Part shown: positions 56,493 to 64,000 of the stretch, piece after piece
How the letters are laid out: every line of letters starts with the position of its first letter
Position numbering within the stretch: the stretch's first letter is position 1
NCBI GenBank assembly: GCA_050084985.1
Contig: JBITNC010000001.1
Span: 51,088,001 to 51,152,000, forward strand
Source: Nageia nagi
Taxonomy: Eukaryota; Pinophyta
Direction: 5' to 3'
Length of the DNA: 64,000 bases
Program-made: the position numbers and the translations under genes
Notes under the pieces: generated by a model
What the model saw: the letters and a program-made list of their open reading frames with translations, nothing else
Databases searched by the model: none
What the model was told of the DNA's origin: nothing

Positions 56493-57285
56493 TGAAGAGT
56501 ATTATATAAACCTATTATGAAATTATAGTAAAAAATTAATTTAATCAAGAAACATAACAATCTCACAAGAATAAGGAAAACATGAGATTTACCCTAGTTC
56601 ACCTAATGTGGCCTACTCTAGCATATCAATAACTTCTCCTCCTTCTATATTATTGCTTATAATGAATAATTTGCCATAAATGGCTCATTATGATGAATAT
56701 ATAGAAAAAAACTCAACCCTAAACCATAATTTACATTAGAAAGCCATGGGCTAATCCACCCATCCTTTTACCAAAATGAAACTTTGGGAATCCCACCAAC
56801 ACCATGTGTAAATAGGTGAATCTCAAGTGAATCCCCAAAAAACATTTCCTAGGGGCATTTCTCCTTAACCTAGTGTATAGTAATTCCTCTAGAAAGGATG
56901 ATCCATATCTAACATGGAGGAGGAAAAGGTTATAACACCCTTGTATCCTCTCTTAGGGAAGGTGGAGGATTTCTAAAAGGTTGATTCTCCATGTTAGAAA
57001 CATGGATGATGAAGGCCTAGAACCAAGAGGTTGTATAGCCTTAAATTATCAAAAAAGATCTTTGACATGAGGATCACTCAAAAGAGTCTCTCATCAAAAA
57101 GGGGTTCATCATGGACATTCTCTACATAATTTGGAGAACTAGGCTTACCATACAAATGATTCCCATGAACACTTGCATGCAAGTATTTATAGAGTTGGGA
57201 ATCATCTTGAAGATGTGCATAATAAGCATGCCTATATGGATAATATGGGATATAATATGGTTGTGAAACATGAGGTGATGGTTAA
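56493..57285 (-). repeat. 3' LTR of copia 3
   Basis: On the + strand TGAAGAGTATTATATAAACC through GGTTGTGAAACATGAGGT; matches 62446-63238 over its length with many substitutions. A short segment near 57290-57340 (AAAGGATGATCCATATTCAA) repeats part of the LTR interior at 56900. Confidence 0.72.
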
Positions 57286-57339
57286 GGCTCAGTGTACAAT
57301 ACTTAATTTAAAAAGGATGATCCATATTCAATATTATCC

Positions 57340-58490
57340 TACTTGGTGAATACTTTGTAGAAAAACTACAAAACATATTTTCTACAATGCTTGGGTTAGT
57401 CAAACCCATCTCTCTTGTAAACCATATGAATTTCTTTGTGCTCACATCCTTGGTCAATGCATCAATAATATTTTCCTTTGTGTCTACTTTTTCTACCAAC
57501 ACTTTTTTCTATTCAATCATGTTCCTACTGAAGTGATATTATACATCAATGTGCTTGGTTCTTGCATGAAAATTAGGATTCTTTACGAGGAATATATTAC
57601 TTTGGCTATCACAATTCACTTGCATAACTCCTTATGGAAAACCAATATCAACACATAATATTTGTAACCATATTGTTTCTTTGCTTGCATGAGTAGCTTC
57701 CATGTATTCAACTTCAATACTTGAAAGGCAAATAATAGCTTACCTTTTACTCATCCAACTAATGGCTCCTTAAAAAAAATTTAAGATATAGCCACTGGTA
57801 AATATTCTATGGTCAATATCTCCTACCCAATTTGTATCAACAAAATCCTTAATATCTAAGGATTTTTCCTTTCTTATCCCTTGATAAAAGATTAAAAAAT
57901 ATATTGTACCATGTAAATATCTAAGCACTCTTTTCACAATAGTCAAATGCTCTTTTCCAAGCTTAGATATGTATCTAATCAGAACCTCCACTACATGTGT
58001 ACTATCAGGTTTGATATAAACCATGGCATACATAAAAATTTCTATAACATTTGTATAAGGAACATGGGATATTTTTTCAACTTCTTCTATATTTGGGAAT
58101 TGTTCAATAGATAATTTTGTTCCCAAAGCTATAGGAGTTATCATTGGTTTGGAATCATGCATATTAAATATCTTTAATATAATCTCATATATTTTTTTCT
58201 AATCTAACCATAACTTTCTATATGACATATATCTCCTTATTTGCATGTCCAAAATATAATTTGTAGATACAAGATATTTCATATAAAACTATTGTGCTAA
58301 TAGAGAATTCACAACACTAACCATTTTACTATTTTTCCCAATTAGCAACATATAATAAACATATAATGGTATGATAACAAAATCATTACCCACTTGCTTC
58401 ATGTATATACAATGATCAACATTGTTACGAATAAAACCAAGTCCTAAAATGTAAGTAATAAATTTTTGATACCACATCCTATGCAACTAT
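57340..58490 (-). pseudogene. Copia 3 RT C-terminal part and RNase H
   Basis: - strand: MHRMWYQKFITYILGLGFIR, HCIYMKQVGNDFVIIPLYVY, YMLLIGKNSKMV (catalytic Y-V-D-D reads Y-V-Y-Y), HDSKPMITPIALGTKLSIEQ, VPYTNVIEIFMYAMVYIKPD, LTIVKRVLRYLHGTIYFLIF, DFVDTNWVGDIDHRIFTSGY (RNase H Asp, then W-x-G-D), and the end block VEKVDTKENIIDALTKDVST, KFIWFTREMGLTNPS. Arrangement and motifs match copia RT/RNase H. Loss of both RT Asp residues makes it inactive. Confidence 0.85.
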
Positions 58491-58599
58491 TTTAGTCCAT
58501 AAAAAGATTTCTTTAATTTACAAATAAGATTTTCCTTCCCTATCTCAACAAATCCTTCACTATGATTCATATAAATTTTCTCCTCCAATTCCCCATGAA

Positions 58600-60560
58600 G
58601 GAAAGTATTTTTTACATCCATTTTCTCTATTTACATATCAAATGTAGCATCAATAGACAAAATACATCTTATTGAGGTTAACTTTGAAATAGGTGAAAAT
58701 ATCTCACCATAGTCAATTTCTTCTACTTTTGAATAGCCTTTTGAAACAAGGTAGGATTTATATTTCTCCACTTTTCCTTTAGCATTCTATATCTTCTTGA
58801 AGACCCATTTGCACCCAATTGCCTTTCTTTTAGTAGGCAATTTTACAAGATCCCATGTCTTGTTCTTTTCTAGAGATATCATTTCTTCATTCATGGCCTC
58901 TTCCCAAAGATTTGCCTCTTTAGAATTAACTGCTTCTTTAACAATTCTCAGATCTTCATTCATAACACATAAAGTAAAAGAAGAACAAAAATCAGGTGGG
59001 CTATACCTTTCAAGTTGCCTTCTTTCATGTTTTGATCTCCTTAACACTAGTGTAGTTCATCCTCTTCTTCTTCTTTATCTTCTATTGAGTAGGGCTCATC
59101 TTCCATTAACTCAAACTACACCTTTTTTTGTTCTTCATGTGTTACTTCATTCCTGGGATCATTTTTCAATTTTCTAAACATGATATCTCTACTATAGGCA
59201 ATACTCTTAGTTTCTAGATATTAATGTTTATAACATTTAACACAATCTTTATAACTAATAAAGATACTCTTAATAACCTTATTATCAATATTACTCCTTT
59301 ATTCCTTTAGAATATGCATGAATGCATCATAGCCAAAAACTTTAATATGTGATAGAGAGGGTTTCTTACCAAAAAAAATGCTTCAAATGGAGTTTGAATA
59401 GGAAAAGTTTATGTAGGAGATTGATTTAACAAGTAACACATTGTATCCACTACTTCTTCCTAGAATTTCTATGCCAATCCAGCACCATTGAGCATGCTCC
59501 TTGCCTTTTCTATAAAAGATAAATTCAATCTCTTAGCAACTACATTTTTTTGAGGTGTATATGGAGTAGTGTTTTGCCTTTCGATACTACATTTCTTATA
59601 AAATTCCTCTAACTTATTTGAATAATATTCTTATCCATTATCACTCCTTAACATCTTGATTTTCTTTCCAATTTGGTCCTCAATAAGTACTTTGAAGTTT
59701 TGAAATTTATCAAACACTTTAGATTTGCTCTTGAGAAAATAGATCCATGAATATCTAAAAAAATCATCAATTAAAGAAATATAGTACCATGATTTCCCAA
59801 GCTATGGTATAGGAACAAGACCAAAAACATCATTATGGATCAAATCTAGAACTCCTTTAGATCTTGTAGCATTAGATGGGAAACTTACATGTTTCTACTT
59901 TTTATAAACACACTACTCAATGAAATCAAAATCCATAGACAAATCAGGAGAGCCTTAAACTATATCTTCTAAATACAAAATTTACAATCCCTTCTCTCTA
60001 TTGTGTCCCATTCTTTGATGCTAAAGTGTTGATACATCAATCAAAGATCTATTTGATTTAACCTTAAAAATAGATGCACTATTGCATTAAGGATCATAGT
60101 GTTTCCCAACCTCCTATATAAGGTTCCATATTGAACCCCTCATGCCAACACCATTGATCCATGAACAAATTTTCATCCAATATTATTAATACTAAAATCT
60201 ACATTTGAATCAATCTTCTTGCTTACAAAAATCAAATTACTAACAAGATAAGGATTTTGTTCCACACCTTGGAGAGTTCTCACCCTACCATCATGAAATT
60301 TTATTTTCATCCTTTTCTGAAAAATTATTTGGTAAGGACTTAATCTCCCTCCATCATATTCTTTATATTCATAAAACCACTCCCTATGAGAAGTTATATG
60401 AAAAGAGGCTTATGTATTAATTACCCAATTATTTTGATCTAATCTAGTGGAGCATGATGCAAAATATGCATTCCTAAATTCATCATTGGATTTCTTGACT
60501 TTCATATAAGTGGATTCATTAGATCTCTTCCCTAGATCTATACTATTTGATCTTTAATCT
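58600..60560 (-). pseudogene. Copia 3 protease, integrase and N-terminal RT
   Basis: RT start on the - strand at 58787-59047: KEAVNSKEANLWEEAMNEEM, ISLEKNKTWDLVKLPTKRKA, IGCKWVFKKI. Integrase (about 59400-60000): KKCSIERQNTTPYTPQKNVV, EKARSMLNGAGLA, KFWEEVVDTMCYLL and upstream an SDNG-like KMLRSDNG near 59645. GAG/PR junction near 60100-60500 shows RNLISV-type and WVINT-type fragments (WVINT near 60430). All as in the TNT1 family, with frequent stops. Confidence 0.75.
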
Positions 60561-60564
60561 CTCT

Positions 60565-60909
60565 TCAAATGGTAAATCTTACCACAAGTATAATATCTAG
60601 GACTAGATCTACCTTGATACTTATATCTACCATCAGATTTACCTCTATATCTAGATATAGATCACCAAATATTGATTTCTCTTTTTCCTTTGTATGCCCT
60701 CTTATGATTAGGGCATCATTTGATGTGCTCTCCATGGATAGTATCCTCAAATCCTTTGATAACAAATATGCCATCACATCTTCAAATGATAAATCAAAAT
60801 AATTACTCCTAATTACTACAACCAAATTATCCTAGGAATCTAGTAGAGAGCATAGTAATGTAATGAATTTATCTTCTCCTACAATCTTAACATAAATAGA
60901 TTGGAGTTG
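60565..60909 (-). pseudogene. Copia 3 gag, C-terminal part with knuckle remnant
   Basis: - strand: GSQLQSIYVKIVGEDKFITL, LCSLLDS, LVVVIRSNYFDLSFEDVMAY, LLSKDLRILSMESTSNDALI, RGHTKEKEKSIFG, then a basic stretch and YTCGKIYHLKRD, a damaged CCHC. The frame is interrupted at 60909 by the solo LTR and resumes at 61971. Confidence 0.8.
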
Positions 60910-61970
60910 TGATCCAAAATTTGGATCCTTATAGTCTTTAGTATTGATATGTTCAATTTTTTCAATGTATTATGTTCATTTTTAGCTTTTTGATGCTTCT
61001 TTTGGATCAAAAATCTGATTTAGTGTGAGGGAGATATATGATTTCTAAGTTTGGGTATTTTTTATTAAAAAATACAAGAGGCACAAAAATGAAAAACAAA
61101 TGTAATTTTTCAAATTGTTATTTATGTTTATTTTATGACATCATGTTGTATATCTCATTTTCCTTTTTCTAATGCTTTTTATGGTTTGTGAAACTGACTT
61201 CATGATCAAAAGTTATTGCATTTTGAATTATGCAATGTTTTTAATGAAATGATTGGTGTTTGGGAGGCCAAATTACGTGGGGGCATTTTGAAGGCTAGAC
61301 TGTAAGCTACCAAGTGGCACCATATTATTGGATCTACCCAATTTATTGATATTTGCATGTTTCTAACATGTTTTTTTATTTGTTTAATGGCTTTAATTCC
61401 TATTTTTTGGGTTGAAGCTATTTCGTAAGCCTATAATACTATAAAGAGCATGTTTTTCTTATTTGGAAGTTCATATTAGGATTTTTTGTAACCAATTGAG
61501 CTTAAATTTATACTATGGATAGATGAGCCAAATGGGTATCCAAATATGGTATTTTTGTTATTTTTCCTAGTTGTAAAACCATCCATATTTGATCCCAAAA
61601 ATTGTATAAAAAGGGAGCAAATTGGATGTGTAGGGAGAGGAAGCTTGTTGTAGATTATAGTTTAGTTTTTTGGTGTTTTAAAAGCTAAAAGAGTGTATGT
61701 GAATGTGAGGAGAGGTGCTATAATATTATGGAGGTCTTATGTACTTGAATTCCACCCATTATTGAAGAGAGCTATTGTTGCTAGGTGTAGCCCACACTGG
61801 GTGAACCAATGTAAAATTTTCTTGTCTTTATGTGTTTGGAGTTCTATTTTCTTATTTGGTTTTGCATATATGCCCTTTAATTTTTTCTTACAAACACTTA
61901 ATGATATTTGAGTGTGGAATGATCCTACAAGAGAATTAATGTTAAATTTTAATTCTATGTTTATGGATCA
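60910..61970 (+). mobile_element. Solo LTR, 1061 bp, inside copia 3 gag
   Basis: Starts TGATCCAAAATTTGGATCC and ends TTTATGGATCA (TG...CA with a short TGATCC/GGATCA terminal inversion), flanked by exact 5-bp duplications AGTTG at 60905-60909 and 61971-61975. A TATAAAAA box at 61605-61612 sets the + orientation. No internal coding region and no second LTR are present, so it is a recombination product of a full element. The source family is not present elsewhere in the window. Its removal reconnects copia 3 gag (AFNMIVIQL with LQSIYVKIV). Confidence 0.87.
61605..61612 (+). promoter_or_regulatory. TATA box of the solo LTR
   Basis: TTGTATAAAAAGGGAGC, about 360 bases before the LTR end, followed by a plausible transcribed leader. 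Confidence 0.6.
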
Positions 61971-61975
61971 AGTTG

Positions 61976-62300
61976 TATCACTATCATATTGAATGCATTA
62001 AGATGATATACTACCAAATCTCCCTCATACATCTAAAGATTATAGAATTTCTTCCTAAGGAATTATTTTCTCTATAAATATTAATTAACACCAAATCAAT
62101 AAGATATAGCTAGATTATACTCCTTCCTTTCAATTTTAGTCTCTCCCATTCTTCATCAAAAGTACTTTCTAGTTCTTTTTAGAGACAACACACCATAGAT
62201 CTCTATCTATGAGAAGATCTTCCATCTTTAGCTTCCATAACTCAAAGATTTTTCATTAAATTTTTCAATATCAATCCTTAATTTAATTATAGATATTTTT
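61976..62300 (-). pseudogene. Copia 3 gag, N-terminal part
   Basis: - strand: RIDIEKFNEKSLSYGS, RWKIFS, then FLRKKFYNL-stop-MYEGDLVV, YHLNAFNMIVIQLDP. These correspond to the F-x-V-x-K-F-x-G-x-N start and the L-R-K-K-L-Y-x-L-x-M-x-x-G ... H-L-N-x-F block of TNT1-type gag. The middle of the region is poorly preserved. Confidence 0.72.
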
Positions 62301-62431
62301 TTCTTCAAGATCTTTCTACATGGAATTCCCACTCTAGAAAATATTTTTTGAAATACCTAGAAACCCTAGATCCTCTTAAAACAAACTTAACCCTAGCAAT
62401 AAAGGTGTCCATTTATGGCTTAAAAATCTTA

Positions 62432-62443
62432 GCTTTGATACTA
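62432..62443 (-). other. Degenerate primer-binding site of copia 3
   Basis: On the - strand TAGTATCAAAGC, two bases after the LTR end, two mismatches to TGGTATCAGAGC. Confidence 0.75.
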
Positions 62444-62445
62444 GA

Positions 62446-63238
62446 TGAAGAGTCTTATTTAAACCTATTCTAAAATTATAGTGTAGAAATAAATTTAATC
62501 AAGAAACATCATAATCTCACAAACATAAGGAACATATGATGTTTACCCTAGTTCACCCAATGTTGGCTACTCCAACATATCAAGAGCTTCTCCTCCTTTT
62601 ATATTATTGCTTACAATGAAAAATTCACCAAAAATGGCTCATTACTATGAATATATAGGAAAATCCTAAACCACAACATGTTATTAGAAAATAATGGGCT
62701 AAACTAGACATCCTTGCATCAAAATGAAACCTTGGAAACCCCACCAATGTGATGTGTAAATAGGCAAATCTCAAGCAAATCCTAAAAAAACATTTCCTAG
62801 TGGCATTACTCCTTAACCCAATGTATAATAATTCCTATACAAAGGATGGGACATATACAACAAGGAGGAGGTAAAGGTTGTAACACCCTTGTATCCTCTC
62901 CCATGGAAGGTGGAAGATTCCCAAAAGGTTGGTTCTCCATGTTAAAAACATTGGGCAATGAAGACCTAGAACCAAGAGGTTGTTTAGCCTTAAATTATCA
63001 AAAAATATCTTCAATATAAGGATCACTTAGAAAGAGTTTCACCTCAAAAAGAGTTTCTCTTCAAAAAGGGGTTCATCATGGGCATTCTCCACATGATGTG
63101 GAGAACTAGGCTCACCATGCAAAGGGTTCCTACAAACACTTGCATGCAATTCTTTATAAACTTGGGAACCCTCTTGAAGAGGTGCATAGGAATCATGTCT
63201 AGATGGAGAAGATGGTACATAAGATGGTTGTGAAACAT
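62446..63238 (-). repeat. 5' LTR of copia 3
   Basis: + strand TGAAGAGTCTTATTTAAACC to GTTGTGAAACATGAGGT. The - strand reading frame that runs from 63326 through part of this LTR (about 100 codons) is probably fortuitous inside the LTR. Confidence 0.72.
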
Positions 63239-63326
63239 GAGGTTAATATGGATGGGAATTATTGGATTGATATTCCCTATCTTGTGTTCTTGTTTCAATA
63301 TGATTAATATAAGGTTCATTATCCAT
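63239..63326 (-). pseudogene. Probable Tat gag start, cut by copia 3
   Basis: ATG at 63324-63326 on the - strand opens MDNEPYINHIETRTQDREYQ, SNNSHPY. It lies where the start of the Tat polyprotein is expected, and the gag N-terminal sequence resumes beyond copia 3 at 56492. Short, and not verified by homology. Confidence 0.45.
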
Positions 63327-64000
63327 TTTATGGCTAAAAACAAGAACTTAAATAAATAATATTGCATAAAGAAAATATTCCCAGTGGTTCCAAATAAGAT
63401 AAAGAAAATAAATACTAAGACTAAGTGTTTTATTATGATCTTGATTTAGTGGATTCAAGGCTAAAACATACAACCCTAAGATGATGTTTTCAAGATAGCA
63501 ATCCTATATACAAGATAGCAATAGTGTGAAATATAGCAATGGTGATTATCTTATCTAATTATTTCTTATTTAATTAGGAAAATTAGTTTTTTAGTGAGAT
63601 TGATTTTAATATTCTTTGATCTCTTTTTTAATTTTCCTAGAGAGAACCTAGTTAAGTGTTATTGGGAAAGGATCAACCTTTAGGGGTGTGGAACATTTAA
63701 AGACTCAACTCATGTTGTCCACTCTAATCATGGCATTCAAATTAGTACTAGATAGTAGTGATGAAGTCTACATTCCTTAGCTCAATATTAGGCTCATGTG
63801 AGATTAATTCAAGTATGATAAAGTAAATATGATGCGTAACTATATGCATGAAAATGTAACTAATCTCCTCAATAATTTTCTTTTTATTTTAAAATAAAAG
63901 AACGCAACAATTTTAAAAAGGAAACACTCCCTCATAAGTATGATTTTTACTTCACTAATGCAAGAAATAAATTAAACTTTTACTTTTCCAATTTTTCTTT
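63327..64000. other. Probable leader or 5' LTR edge of the Tat element
   Basis: No coding potential. Contains a direct duplication of CAAGATAGCAAT (63491, 63512) and AT-rich sequence. If the Tat model is right, its primer site and 5' LTR lie here or just beyond the window. Confidence 0.35.

Larger units (their letters stand above)
56493..63238 (-). mobile_element. Copia 3: Ty1/copia retrotransposon (TNT1-like lineage), about 6.7 kb with a nested solo LTR
   Basis: Two direct repeats of about 790 bp (56493 to about 57285 and 62446 to about 63238) flank a - strand copia gag-pol. A degenerate initiator-Met primer site lies exactly at the inner edge of the right repeat, which identifies the repeats as LTRs. 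The outer edge near 63238 is not sharp and no clean target duplication was found (AGGAG lies before the left LTR). LTR divergence is high, so the element is old. Coding order on the - strand is gag, protease, integrase, RT, RNase H. Confidence 0.82.
20160..63326 (-). mobile_element. Tat-type Ty3/gypsy chassis element on the - strand, split by four insertions
   Basis: Surviving pieces, in transcript order: gag start 63326-63239, gag 56492-53984, protease and linker 48492-46320, RT and RNase H 46320-45161, archaeal-type RNase H 45160-44723, integrase core 38708-37729 and integrase C-terminus 20592-20160. Between them lie copia 3, copia 2, chromovirus B and the CACTA element. Subtracting these insertions (6746, 5491, 6014 and 17136 bp) from 43136 bp leaves about 7.75 kb of coding region, plausible for a Tat element. 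All pieces are decayed. It is the oldest layer of this half of the window. Confidence 0.85.

Noticed and set aside
58797-59177. 126-codon + strand frame opposite the copia 3 RT
   Set aside because: Antisense of the RT start (KTWDLVKLPTKRKA) on the - strand; no independent support.
1-64000. CRISPR arrays, tRNA, rRNA, bacterial-type operons
   Set aside because: None seen. Repeats are LTRs, tandem minisatellites and transposon ends; the TGGTATCAGAGC sites are retroelement primer sites, not tRNA genes.

Overview
The window looks like intergenic heterochromatin from a large plant nuclear genome, most likely a gymnosperm or conifer-like genome (inferred from the retroelement families; not proven). 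It is strongly AT-rich. I see no host gene, rRNA, tRNA or CRISPR array. Nearly all of it is transposable elements in several states of decay, inserted into one another. Coding pieces are recognisable from conserved motifs but are broken by stop codons, many of them TAA/TAG where Gln is expected.

Left part, + strand: (1) 1-3350 is an old dual-RNase H Ty3/gypsy element in which an archaeal-type RNase H lies upstream of reverse transcriptase. (2) 3740-7515 is a decayed gag-like region with an acidic and coiled-coil extension. (3) 9350-15860 is chromovirus A (gag, protease, RT, RNase H, integrase, chromodomain). Its chromodomain is split by a young 2.6-kb gag-only LTR element at 13130-15749, with LTRs about 98.5% identical, a perfect 5-bp target duplication GTCTA and an intact initiator-Met primer site. 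(4) 16640-18110 is a degenerate coding region I do not recognise.

Right part, 20160-63326: one Ty3/gypsy Tat-type element on the - strand forms the chassis. Reading 5' to 3' (right to left) it has gag, protease, RT, RNase H, archaeal-type RNase H and integrase. Four large elements have landed in it: a 17.1-kb CACTA transposon (20593-37728) in the integrase gene, chromovirus B (38709-44722) at the end of the archaeal RNase H, copia 2 (48493-53983) between protease and gag, and copia 3 (56493 to about 63238) near the start of gag. Removing them leaves about 7.75 kb from gag start to integrase end, a sensible size for a Tat coding region. A third insertion level is present: copia 1 (31532-36672) sits inside the CACTA transposase gene, and a 1061-bp solo LTR (60910-61970) sits inside the copia 3 gag.

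The most unusual object is the CACTA element. It carries a TNP2-type transposase, a separate upstream reading frame with a recognisable SET (histone lysine methyltransferase-like) domain, a coding exon with 57-bp (19-codon) tandem repeats, an 800-bp TTAGGG-type telomere-like array, a multi-exon - strand gene I do not recognise, and GCATCC-rich subterminal repeats. Relative ages from LTR divergence agree with the nesting: gag-only element (about 1.5%) < copia 1 (about 6.5%) < chromovirus B (about 11%) < copia 2 (roughly 20% or more).
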